Below are positions 49,572-61,894 of a stretch of 64,000 nt of DNA, one piece after another. The first letter of the stretch is position 1. Each line of letters starts with the position of its first letter. The position numbers and the translations under genes are program-made. Under the pieces are notes generated by a model. The model was not told the origin of the DNA. It did no database searches and worked only from the letters and a program-made list of their open reading frames with translations. Origin of the DNA: Callipepla californica brunnescens (taxonomy: Eukaryota > Chordata > Aves > Galliformes > Odontophoridae); NCBI GenBank assembly GCA_023055505.1, contig JALIRH010000075.1, positions 496,001-560,000 of the forward strand, in the 5' to 3' direction.

Positions 49572-50157
49572 ATGCACGAACCGCTGTTAACCGCGGATTC
49601 TGATTCAATCGCATCAATCGCCTTTACTTCTGAGATTGCCGCTAAGGAAGACGCGAGTCAGAAGACTGCCGATCATTGTTTTCGGCTTCTCTATTCACCC
49701 GGCTGTCTTTCTATATTAAGGAATCGCGACTTTCACGTGAAAGTGACTCAGTTTCAGGAGCTGTATTAGAATGTATACTGTACCACAGTGTTAGCGAGAG
49801 GGAAATTTTAAATCCATCTTAACTCTGCTACTGAATGCAAAGTAATTCTGCATCGGTCATTCAACTGCAAGCACGATTTCAAACTTTTCTCTGACAAGTG
49901 TTGTTATCCATTTAGATCCTCATTGTAACACATCACTCCTCGTTTCCCTACCATACACAGTGATCGTTTTGATTCCTCACAGAACCATGTGCTGTTTAGT
50001 GCTAAGGAAACAGTGTAGATACTTAAAGTACTTAGACCTGTTTCCTCTAACAAATGCATGTGTCATTTCAACACTTACTATTGTTTCCCAGTAAGCCTTT
50101 TCATTGGAGCTTTTATAATGCAGATTATAAGAAGGTGCACATACCGGCACAAGCACT
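49572..50157 (+). repeat. Class E monomer (representative of 15)
   Basis: Class E carries GATCATTGTTTTCGGCTTC and, in 13 of 15 copies, the perfect 16-bp palindrome ACTTTCACGTGAAAGT. Assigned anchors are 7886, 10819, 11406, 13166, 17861, 39595, 43116, 46051, 49572, 50158, 52506, 54852, 55437, 62483 and 63068. Those directly after D have CTTGCTATATTTCGAATCG, whereas the others have CTTTCTATATTAAGGAATCG. This gives a D-linked subtype (7886, 13166, 39595, 46051, 52506, 54852, 62483) and a free subtype. The copies at 55437 and 63068 share a one-base deletion giving CGGCTCTCTATTC. Confidence 0.87.
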
Positions 50158-51917
50158 ATGCACGAACCGCTGTTAATCGCGGATTCCGATTCAATCGCAT
50201 CAATCGCCTTTACTTCTGAGATTGCCGCTAAGGAAGACGCGAGTCAGAAGACTGCCGATCATTGTTTTCGGCTTCTCTATTCACCCGGCTGTCTTTCTAT
50301 ATTAAGGAATCGCGACTTTCACGTGAAAGTGACTCAGTTTCAGGAGCTGTATTAGAATGTATACTGTACCCCAGTGTTAGCGAGAGGGAAATTTTAAATC
50401 CATCTTAACTCTGCTACTGAATGCAAAGTAATTCTGCATCGGTCATTCAACTGCAAGCACGATTTCAAACTTTTCTCTGACAAGTGTTGTTATCCATTTT
50501 AGATCCTCATTGTAACACATCACTCCTCGTTTCCCTACCATACACAGTGATCGTTTTGATTCCTCACAGAACCATGTGCTGTTTAGTGCTAAGGAAACAG
50601 TGTAGATACTTAAAGTACTTAGACCTGTTTCCTCTAACAAATGCATGTGTCATTTCAACACTTACTATTGTTTCCCAGTAAGCCTTTTCATTGGAGCTTC
50701 TATAATGCAGATTATAAGAAGGTGCACATACCGGCACAAGCACTATGCACGAACCGCTGTTAACCGCGGATTCCGATTCAATCGCATCAATCGCCTTTAC
50801 TTCTGAGATTGCCGGTAAGGAAGACGCGAGTCAGAAGACTGCCTTACACTCTATTGCGGCTTCTTATTCAGCCCTCTACTGTCCTATATAACGATTCGCG
50901 GTTAACGCATGTAAGGGACTCAGTTTCAGGAGCTGTACGAGAACGTATGCTGAACCCCAATGTTAGTGAGACGAAAAATTTATATCCCACTTTGCTCTGC
51001 AACTGAATACAAAGTATGTCTGCATCGGTCATTCACCTGCAAGCACGATTTCAAACTTTTCTCTGAGAAGTGTTCTTATCCATTTGAGATCCTCTATGTT
51101 ACACAGTCACTCCTCGTTTCCTTACTCTACACAGTGATCGTTTTGATTCCTCACAGAACCATGTGCTGTTCAGTGCTAAGGAAACAGTGAAGATGCTTAA
51201 AGTACTTATAGATGTTTCCTCTAACAAATGCATGTGTCATTTCAACACTTACTATTGTTTCCCAGTAAGCCTTTTCATTGGAGCTTCTTTAATGCAGATT
51301 ATAAGAAGGTGCACATACCGGCACAAGCACTATGCACGAACCGCTGTTAACCGCGGATTCCGATTCAATCGCATCAATCGCCTTTACTTCTGAGATTGCC
51401 GGTAAGGAAGACGCGAGTCAGAAGACTGCCTTACACTCTATAGCGGCTTCTTATTCAGCCGTCTACTGTCCTATATAACGATTCGCGGTTAACGCATGTA
51501 AGGGACTCAGTTTCAGGAGCTGTACGAGAACGTATGCTGAACCCCAATGTTAGTGAGACGAAAAATTTAAATCCCACTTTGCTCTGCAACTGAATACAAA
51601 GTATGTCTGCATCGGTCATTCACCTGCAAGCACGATTTCAAACTTTTCTCTGAGAAGTGTTCTTATCCATTTGAGATCCTCTATGTTACACAGTCACTCC
51701 TCGTTTCCTTACTCTACACAGTGATCGTTTTGATTCCTCACAGAACCATGTGCTGTTCAGTGCTAAGGAAACAGTGTAGATGCTATAATTACTTATAGCT
51801 GTTTCCTCTACCAAATGCATGTGTCATTTCACCACATACAATTTTTGCCAGTCAACCTTTTCATTGGAACTTCAATAATGCAAATTGTAAGAAGGTGCAC
51901 ATACCGGCACAAGCTCT

Positions 51918-52505
51918 ATGCACGAACCGCTGTTAACCGCGGATTCCGATTCAATCGCATCAATCGCCTTGACTTCTGATTTTGCCGCTAAGGAAGAAGC
52001 GAGTCAGAAGACTGCCGAGCACTATATATCGGCTTCACTACTTTTCCGGCAATCATTCTATCTTAACGAATCGCTACTTACAAGTGAAAGTGACTCAGTT
52101 TCAGGAGCTGTATGAGAATATATACTGGACTCCAGTGTTAGTGAGAGGGAAATTTTAAATTCCAATTTACTCTGCGAATGAATGCAAAGTATGTCTGCAT
52201 CGGTCATTCACCTGCAAGCACGATTTCAAACTTTTCTCTGACCACTGTTCTTATCCATTTTAGTTCCTCTATGTAACACAGTCACTCCTCGTTTCCTTAC
52301 TCTACCCAGTGATCGTTTTGATTCTCCACAGAACCATATGCTGTCTAGTGCTAAGGAAACAGTGTAGATGCTTAAAGTACTTATAGATGTTTCCTCTACC
52401 AAATGCATCTGTATTTCCTCCTCTTACAATTGTTTCCCAATAATCTTTTCATTTGAACCTGTAGAATGCAAATTATAAGAAGGTGCACATAACGGCACAA
52501 GCACT
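51918..52505 (+). repeat. Class D monomer (representative of 8)
   Basis: Class D is the most distinctive type, with GAGCACTATATATCGGCTTC, ACTTTTCCGGCAATCATTC and CTTACAAGTGAAAG. Its divergent block begins about 140 bp before the anchor with GATGCTATAATTACTTATAG and CATTTCACCACATAC, and continues past GGACTCCAGTG. All eight copies (7298, 12578, 39007, 45463, 51918, 54264, 60134, 61895) measure exactly 588 bp. Seven are followed by an E monomer and seven preceded by an A monomer; the copy at 60134 is the exception on both counts. The D monomer is a convenient start point for the second HOR family. Confidence 0.9.
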
Positions 52506-54263
52506 ATGCACGAACCGCCGTTAACCGCGGATTCCGATTCAATCGCATCAATCGCCTTTACTTCTGAGATTGCCGGTAAGGAAGACGCAAGTCAGAAGAC
52601 TGCCGATCATTGTTTTCGGCTTCTCTATTCACCCGGCTGTCTTGCTATATTTCGAATCGCGACTTTCACGTGAAAGTGACTCAGTTTCAGGAGCTGTATG
52701 AGAATGTATACTGTACCCCAGTGTTAACGAGAGGGAAATTTTAAATTCCAATATACTCTGTGAATGAATGCAAAGTATGTCTGCATCGGTCATTCACCTG
52801 CAAGCACGATTTCAAACTTTTCTCTGACAAGTGTTGCTATCCATTTTAGATCCTCATTGTAACACATCACTCCTCGTTTCCCTACCATACACAGTGATCG
52901 TTTTGATTCCACACAAATCCATGTGCTGTTCAGTGCTAAGGAAACAGTGTAGATGCTTAAACTACTTATAGATGTTTCCTCTACCAAATGCATCTGTATT
53001 TCCTCCTCTTACAATTGTTTCCCAATAATCTTTTCATTTGAACCTGTAGAATGCAAATTATAAGAAGGTGCACATACCGGCACAAGCACTATGCACGAAC
53101 CGCTGTTAACCGCGGATTCCGATTCAATCGCATCAATCGCCTTTACTTCTGAGATTGCCGGTAAGGAAGACGCGAGTCAGAAGACTGCCTTACACTCTAT
53201 TGCGGCTTCTTATTCAGCCCTCTACTGTCCTATATAACGATTCGCGGTTAACGCATGTAAGGGACTCAGTTTCAGGAGCTGTACGAGAACGTATGCTGAA
53301 CCCCAATGTTAGTGAGACGAAAAATTTAAATCCCACTTTGCTCTGCAACTGAATACAAAGTATGTCTGCATCGGTCATTCACCTGCAAGCACGATTTCAA
53401 ACTTTTCTCTGAGAAGTGTTCTTATCCATTTGAGATCCTCTATGTTACACAGTCACTCCTCGTTTCCTTACTCTACACAGTGATCGTTTTGATTCATCAC
53501 AGAACCATGTGCTGTTCAGTGCTAAGGAAACAGTGTAGATACTTAAAGTACTTAGACCTGTTTCCTCTAACAAATGCATGTGTCATTTCAACACTTACTA
53601 TTGTTTCCCAGTAAGCCTTTTCTTTGGAGCTTCTATAATGCAGATTATAAGAAGGTGCACATACCGGCACAAGCACTATGCACGAACCGCTGTTAACCGC
53701 GGATTCCGATTCAATCGCATCAATCGCCTTTACTTCTGAGATTGCCGGTAAGGAAGACGCGAGTCAGAAGACTGCCTTACACTCTATAGCGGCTTCTTAT
53801 TCAGCCGTCTACTGTCCTATATAACGATTCGCGGTTAACGCATGTAAGGGACTCAGTTTCAGGAGCTGTACGAGAACGTATGCTGAACCCCAATGTTAGT
53901 GAGACGAAAAATTTAAATCCCACTTTGCTCTGCAACTGAATACAAAGTATGTCTGCATCGGTCATTCACCTGCAAGCACGATTTCAAACTTTTCTCTGAG
54001 AAGTGTTCTTATCCATTTGAGATCCTCTATGTTACACAGTCACTCCTCGTTTCCTTACTCTACACAGTGATCGTTTTGATTCCTCACAGAAACATGTGCT
54101 GTTCAGTGCTAAGGAAACAGTGTAGATGCTATAATTACTTATAGCTGTTTCCTCTACCAAATGCATGTGTCATTTCACCACATACAATTTTTGCCAGTCA
54201 ACCTTTTCATTGGAACTTCAATAATGCAAATTGTAAGAAGGTGCACATACCGGCACAAGCTCT
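51918..54263. repeat. D-led block 5, short: D E A A (4 monomers)
   Basis: Anchors are 51918, 52506, 53091 and 53678, spanning 2,346 bp. It corresponds to the ends of the 11-monomer unit with its middle removed. The A monomer at 53091 has CTATTGCGGC, a variant shared with 18448, 50745 and 60722. Confidence 0.82.
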
Positions 54264-56369
54264 ATGCACGAACCGCTGTTAACCGCGGATTCCGATTCAA
54301 TCGCATCAATCGCCTTGACTTCTGATTTTGCCGCTAAGGAAGAAGCGAGTCAGAAGACTGCCGAGCACTATATATCGGCTTCACTACTTTTCCGGCAATC
54401 ATTCTATCTTAACGAATCGCTACTTACAAGTGAAAGTGACTCAGTTTCAGGAGCTGTATGAGAATATATACTGGACTCCAGTGTTAGTGAGAGGGAAATT
54501 TTAAATTCCAATTTACTCTGCGAATGAATGCAAAGTATGTCTGCATCGGTCATTCACCTGCAAGCACGATTTCAAACTTTTCTCTGACCACTGTTCTTAT
54601 CCATTTTAGTTCCTCTATGTAACACATTCACTCCTCGTTTCCTTACTCTACACAGTGATCGTTTTGATTCTCCACAGAACCATATGCTGTCTAGTGCTAA
54701 GGAAACAGTGTAGATGCTTAAAGTACTTATAGATGTTTCCTCTACCAAATGCATCTGTATTTCCTCCTCTTACAATTGTTTCCCAATAATCTTTTCATTT
54801 GAACCTGTAGAATGCAAATTATAAGAAGGTGCACATAACGGCACAAGCACTATGCACGAACCGCCGTTAACCGCGGATTCCGATTCAATCGCATCAATCG
54901 CCTTTACTTCTGAGATTGCCGGTAAGGAAGACGCAAGTCAGAAGACTGCCGATCATTGTTTTCGGCTTCTCTATTCAGGCGGCTGTCTTGCTATATTTCG
55001 AATCGCGACTTTCACGTGAAAGTGACTCAGTTTCAGGAGCTGTATGAGAATGTATACTGTACCCCAGTGTTAACGAGAGGGAAATTTTAAATTCCAATAT
55101 ACTCTGTGAATGAATGCAAAGTATGTCTGCATCGGTCATTCACCTGCAAGCACGATTTCAAACTTTTCTCTGACAAGTGTTGCTATCCATTTTAGATCCT
55201 CATTGTAACACATCACTCCTCGTTTCCCTACCATACACAGTGATCGTTTTGATTCCACACAAACCCATGTGCTGTTCAGTGCTAAGGAAACAGTGTAGAT
55301 GCTTAAACTACTTATAGATGTTTCCTCTACCAAATGCATCTGTATTTCCTCCTCTTACAATTGTTTCCCAATAATCTTTTCATTTGAACCTGTAGAATGC
55401 AAATTATAAGAAGGTGCACATACCGGCACAAGCACTATGCACGAACCGCTGTTAACCGCGGATTCCGATTCAATCGCATCAATCGCCTTTACTTCTGAGA
55501 TTGCCGGTAAGGAAGACGCGAGTCAGAAGACTGCCGATCATTGTTTTCGGCTCTCTATTCACCCGGCTGTCTTTCTATATTAAGGAATCGCGACTTTCAC
55601 GTGAAAGTGACTCAGTTTCAGGAGCTGTATGAGAATGTATACTGTACTCCAGTGATAGTTAGAGGGAAATTTTAAATCGCACTACTTTTCTGCTACTGAA
55701 TGCAAAGTATGTCTGCATCGGTCATTCACCTGCAAGCACGATTTCAAACTTTTCTCTGACAACTGTTGTTATCCATTTTAGATCCTCATTGTAACACATC
55801 ACTCCTCGTTTCCCTACCATACACAGTGATCGTTTTGATTCCACACAAATCCATGTGCTGTTCAGTGCTAAGGAAACAGTGTAGATACTTAAAGTACTTA
55901 GACCTGTTTCCTCTAACAAATGCATGTGTCATTTCAACACTTACAATTGTTTCCCAGTAAGCCTTTTCATTGGAGCTTCTATAATGCAGATTATAAGAAG
56001 GTGCACATACCGGCACATGCTCTATGCACGAACCGCTGTTAACCGCGGATTCCGATTCAATCGCATCAATCGCCTTTACTTCTGAGATTGCCGGTAAGGA
56101 AGACGCGAGTCAGAAGACTGCCTTACACTCTATAGCGGCTTCACTATTCAGCCCTCTGCTGTCCTATATAACAAATCGCGAATAACGCATGTAAGGAACT
56201 CAGTTTCAGGAGCTGTACGAGAATGTATGCTGAACCCCAAAGTTTTTGAGACGAAAAATTTAAATCCCACTTTGCTCTGCAACTGAATACAAAGTATGTC
56301 TGCATCGGTCATTCACCTGCAAGCACGATTTCAAACTTTTCTCTGAGAAGTGTTCTTATCCATTTGAGA
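52963..56369. repeat. Near-identical segmental duplicate, left copy (3.4 kb)
   Basis: This segment recurs at 60594-64000 at a constant offset of 7,631 bp. The left boundary is sharp: position 52962 is C, while 60593 is G. Inside, the only mismatch I noticed is A55945 versus T63576. The right end of the match cannot be seen because the window stops. It spans A A D E E B and represents 13 monomer periods of separation. Confidence 0.85.
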
Positions 56370-59300
56370 TCCTTTATGTAACACAGTCACTCCTCGTTTC
56401 CTTTCCATACAGAGTGATCTTTATGATTCTTCACAGAACCATGTGCTGTTCAGTGCTAAGGAAACAGTGTAGATGCTTAAAGTAATTAGAGATGTTTCCT
56501 CTATCAAATGCATCTGAATTTCCACCTCTTACAATTCTTTCCCAAGAAACTTTTTATTGGAGCTTCCTCCATGCAAATTATAAGAAGGTGCACATACCGG
56601 CACAAGCACTATGCACGAACCGCTGTTAACCGCGGATTCCAATTCAATCGCATCAATCGCCTTTACTTCTGAGTTTGCCGCTAAGGAAGAAGCGAGTCAG
56701 AAGACTGCCGATCACTGTATAGCGGCTTCTCTATTCACCCGGCTGTCTTTCTATATTAAGGAATCGCGAAAAACACGTGAAAATGAGTCTGTTTCAGGAG
56801 CTGTATGAGAATGTATACTGGACATCAGTGTTAGTGAGAGGGAAATTTTAAATCCCACTACTTTTCTGCTACTGAATGCAAAGTATGTCTGCATCAGTCA
56901 TTCACCTGCAAGCACGATTTCAAACTTTTCTCTGACAACTGTTGTTATACAATTTAGATCCTCATTGTAACACAGTCAACCCTCGTTTCCTTACTCTACC
57001 CAGTGATCCTTTTGATTCTCCACAGAAACATATGCTGTCTAGTGCCAAGGAAACAGTGTAGATGCTTAAAGTACTTATAGATGTTTCCTCTACCAAATGC
57101 ATCTGTATTTCCTCCTCTTACAATTGTTTCCCAATAATCTTTTCATTTGAACCTGTAGAATGCAAATTATAAGAAGGTGCACATACCGGCACAAGCACTA
57201 TGCACGAACCGCTGTTAACCGCGGATTCCGATTCAATCGCATCAATCGCCTTTACTTCTGAGATTGCCGCTAAGGAAGACGCGAGTCAGAAGACTGCCTT
57301 ACACTCTATAGCGGCTTCTTATTCAGCCCTCTGCTGTCCTATATAACGATTCGCGGTTAACGCATGTAAGGGACTCAGTTTCAGGAGCTGTACGAGAACG
57401 TATGCTGAACCCCAATGTTAGTGAGACGAAAAATTTAAATCCCACTTTGCTCTGCAACTGAATACAAAGTATGTCTGCATCGGTCATTCACCTGCATCAC
57501 GATTTCAAACTTTTCTCTGAGAAGTGTTCTTATCCATTTGAGATCCTCTATGTTACACAGTCACTCCTCGTTTCCTTACTCTACACAGTGATCGTTTTGA
57601 TTCCTCACAGAAACATGTGCTGTTCAGTGCTAAGGAAACAGTGTAGATACTTAAAGTACTTAGACCTGTTTCCTCTAACAAATGCATGTGTCATTTCAAC
57701 ACTTACTATTGTTTCCCAGTAAGCCTTTTCATTGGAGCTTCTATAATGCAGATTATAAGAAGGTGCACATACCGGCACAAGCACTATGCACGAACCGCTG
57801 TTAACCGCGGATTCCGATTCAATCGCATCAATCGCCTTTACTTCTGAGATTGCCGGTAAGGAAGACGCGAGTCAGAAGACTGCCTTACACTCTATAGCGG
57901 CTTCACTATTCAGCCCTCTGCTGTCCTATATAACAAATCGCAAATAACGCATGTAAGGAACTCATTTTCAGGAGATGTACGAGAATGTATGCTGAACCCC
58001 AAAGTTTTTGAGACGAAAAATTTAAATCCCACTTTGCTCTGCAACTGAATACAAATTATGTCTGCATCGGTCATTCACCTGCAAGCACGATTTCAAACTT
58101 TTCTCTGAGAAGTGTTCTTATCCATTTGAGATCCTTTATGAAACACAGTCACTCCTCGTTTCCTTTCCATACAGAGTGATCTTTATGATTCTTCACAGAA
58201 CCATGTGCTGTTCAGTGCGAAGGAAACAGTGTAGATGCTTAAAGTAATTAGAGATGTTTCCTCTATCAAATGCATCTGAATTTCCACCTCTTACAATTCT
58301 TTCCCAAGAAACTTTTTTTGGGAGCTTCCTCCATGCAAATTATAAGAAGGTGCACATACCGGCACAAGCACTATGCACGAACCGCTGTTAACCGCGGATT
58401 CCGATTCAATCGCATCAATCGCCTTTACTTCTGAGTTTGCCGCTAAGGAAGAAGCGAGTCAGAAGACTGCCGATCACTGTATAGCTGCTTCTCTATTCAC
58501 CCGGCTGTCTTTCTATATTAAGGAATCGCGAAAAACACGTGAAAATGAGTCTGTTTCAGGAGCTGTATGAGAATGTATACTGGACATCAGTGTTAGTGAG
58601 AGGGAAATTTTAAATCCCACTACTTTTCTGCTACTGAATGCAAAGTATGTCTGCATCAGTCATTCACCTGCAAGCACGATTTCAAACTTTTCTCTGACAA
58701 CTGTTGTTATACATTTTAGATCCTCATTGTAACACAGTCACTCCTCGTTTCCTTACTATACCCAGTGATCCTTTTGATTCTCCACAGAACCATATGCTGT
58801 CTAGTGCTAAGGAAACAGTGTAGATGCTTAAAGTACTTATAGATGTTTCCTCTACCAAATGAATCTGAATTTCCACCTCTTACAATTCTTTCCCAGTAAG
58901 CCTTTTCATTGGAGCTTCTATAATGCAGATTATAAGAAGGTGCACATACCGGCACAAGCACTATGCACGAACCGCTGTTAACTGCGGATTCCGATTCAAT
59001 CGCATCAATCGCCTTTACTTCTGAGATTGCCGCTAAGGAAGACGCGAGTCAGAAGACTGCCTTACACTCTATAGCGGCTTCTTAGTCAGCCGTCTACTGT
59101 CCTATATAAAGATCGCGGTTAGCGCATGTAAGGGACTCAGTTTCAGGAGATGTACGAGAATGTATGCTGAACCCCAAAGTTTTTGAGACGAAAAATTTAA
59201 ATCCCACTTTGCTCTGCAACTGAATGCAAAGCATGTCTGCATCGGTCATTCACCTGCAAGCACGATTTCAAACTTTTCTCTGAGAAGTGTTCTTATCCAT

Positions 59301-60133
59301 TTTAGATCCATTATGTAACACAGTCACTCCTCAATTCCTTACTCTACAAAGTGATCGTTTTGTTTCTCCACAGAACCATAAGCAGTTTAGTGCTAAGGAA
59401 ACAGTGTAGATGCTTAAAGTACTTATAGATGTTTCCTCTACCAAATGCATCTGAATTTAAACCTCTTACAATTCTTTCCCAATAAACTTTTTATTGGAGC
59501 TTCCTTCATGGAAATTATAAGAAGGTGCACATACCGGCACATGCTCTATGCACGAACCGCTGTTAACCGCGGATTCCGACTCAATCGAATCAATTGCCTT
59601 TACTTCTGAGATTGCCGCTACGGAAGACTCGAGACAGAGGACGGCCTTACACTCTATAGCGGCTTCTTATTCAGCCGTCTACTGTCCTATATAACGATTC
59701 GCGGTTAACGCATGTAAGGGACTCAGTTTCAGGAGCTGTACGAGAACGTATGCTGAACCCCAATGTTAGTGAGATGAAAAATTTAAATCCCACTTTGCTC
59801 TGCAACTGAATACAAAGTATGTCTGCATCGGTCATTCACCTGCAAGCACGATTTCAAACTTTTCTCTGAGAAGTGTTCTTATCCATTTGAGATCCTCTAT
59901 GTTACACAGTCACTCCTCGTTTCCTTACTCTACACAGTGATCGTTTTGATTCCTCACAGAAACATGTGCTGTTCAGTGCTAAGGAAACAGTGTAGATGCT
60001 ATAATTACTTATAGCTCTTTCCTCTACCAAATGCATGTGTCATTTCACCACATACAATTTTTGCCAGTCAATTTTTTCATTGGAACTTCAATAATGCAAA
60101 TTGTAAGAAGGTGCACATACCGGCACAAGCTCT
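54264..60133. repeat. D-led block 6: D E E B C A B C A' F (10 monomers)
   Basis: Anchors are 54264, 54852, 55437, 56024, 56611, 57200, 57786, 58373, 58963 and 59548, spanning 5,870 bp. B C A B C (56024 onward) resembles the 8-monomer HOR, and B C A' F (57786 onward) resembles 14339-16688. The block is therefore a composite of both HOR families. Confidence 0.8.
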
Positions 60134-61894
60134 ATGCACGAACCGCTGTTAACCGCGGATTCCGATTCAATCGCATCAATCGCCTTGACTTCTGATTTTG
60201 CCGCTAAGGAAGAAGCGAGTCAGAAGACTGCCGAGCACTATATATCGGCTTCACTACTTTTCCGGCAATCATTCTATCTTAACGAATCGCTACTTACAAT
60301 TGAAAGTGACTCAGTTTCAGGAGCTGTATGAGAATATATACTGGACTCCAGTGTTAGTGAGAGGGAAATTTTAAATTCCAATTTACTCTGCGAATGAATG
60401 CAAAGTATGTCTGCATCGGTCATTCACCTGCAAGCACGATTTCAAACTTTTCTCTGACCACTGTTCTTATCCATTTTAGTTCCTCTATGTAACACAGTCA
60501 CTCCTCGTTTCCTTACTCTACACAGTGATCGTTTTGATTCTCCACAGAACCATATGCTGTCTAGTGCTAAGGAAACAGTGTAGATGCTTAAAGTACTTAT
60601 AGATGTTTCCTCTACCAAATGCATCTGTATTTCCTCCTCTTACAATTGTTTCCCAATAATCTTTTCATTTGAACCTGTAGAATGCAAATTATAAGAAGGT
60701 GCACATACCGGCACAAGCACTATGCACGAACCGCTGTTAACCGCGGATTCCGATTCAATCGCATCAATCGCCTTTACTTCTGAGATTGCCGGTAAGGAAG
60801 ACGCGAGTCAGAAGACTGCCTTACACTCTATTGCGGCTTCTTATTCAGCCCTCTACTGTCCTATATAACGATTCGCGGTTAACGCATGTAAGGGACTCAG
60901 TTTCAGGAGCTGTACGAGAACGTATGCTGAACCCCAATGTTAGTGAGACGAAAAATTTAAATCCCACTTTGCTCTGCAACTGAATACAAAGTATGTCTGC
61001 ATCGGTCATTCACCTGCAAGCACGATTTCAAACTTTTCTCTGAGAAGTGTTCTTATCCATTTGAGATCCTCTATGTTACACAGTCACTCCTCGTTTCCTT
61101 ACTCTACACAGTGATCGTTTTGATTCATCACAGAACCATGTGCTGTTCAGTGCTAAGGAAACAGTGTAGATACTTAAAGTACTTAGACCTGTTTCCTCTA
61201 ACAAATGCATGTGTCATTTCAACACTTACTATTGTTTCCCAGTAAGCCTTTTCTTTGGAGCTTCTATAATGCAGATTATAAGAAGGTGCACATACCGGCA
61301 CAAGCACTATGCACGAACCGCTGTTAACCGCGGATTCCGATTCAATCGCATCAATCGCCTTTACTTCTGAGATTGCCGGTAAGGAAGACGCGAGTCAGAA
61401 GACTGCCTTACACTCTATAGCGGCTTCTTATTCAGCCGTCTACTGTCCTATATAACGATTCGCGGTTAACGCATGTAAGGGACTCAGTTTCAGGAGCTGT
61501 ACGAGAACGTATGCTGAACCCCAATGTTAGTGAGACGAAAAATTTAAATCCCACTTTGCTCTGCAACTGAATACAAAGTATGTCTGCATCGGTCATTCAC
61601 CTGCAAGCACGATTTCAAACTTTTCTCTGAGAAGTGTTCTTATCCATTTGAGATCCTCTATGTTACACAGTCACTCCTCGTTTCCTTACTCTACACAGTG
61701 ATCGTTTTGATTCCTCACAGAAACATGTGCTGTTCAGTGCTAAGGAAACAGTGTAGATGCTATAATTACTTATAGCTGTTTCCTCTACCAAATGCATGTG
61801 TCATTTCACCACATACAATTTTTGCCAGTCAACCTTTTCATTGGAACTTCAATAATGCAAATTGTAAGAAGGTGCACATACCGGCACAAGCTCT
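60134..61894. repeat. D-led block 7, short: D A A (3 monomers)
   Basis: Anchors are 60134, 60722 and 61309, spanning 1,761 bp. It is the short D E A A block with the E monomer deleted. Up to 60593 the sequence follows the 3' flank of D, and from 60594 it follows the 3' flank of the E monomer at 52506. This D copy has private changes GTCAATTTTTTC upstream and CAATTGAAAG in its body. Confidence 0.82.

Larger units (their letters stand above)
45463..51917. repeat. D-led block 4: D E C A' F F A E E A A (11 monomers, 6,455 bp)
   Basis: Anchors are 45463, 46051, 46637, 47227, 47813, 48400, 48986, 49572, 50158, 50745 and 51332. This is the fullest D-led unit and a good reference for the second HOR family. 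Blocks 1 and 3 can be derived from it by loss or gain of single monomers. The E pair at 49572 and 50158 is nearly identical. Confidence 0.85.
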
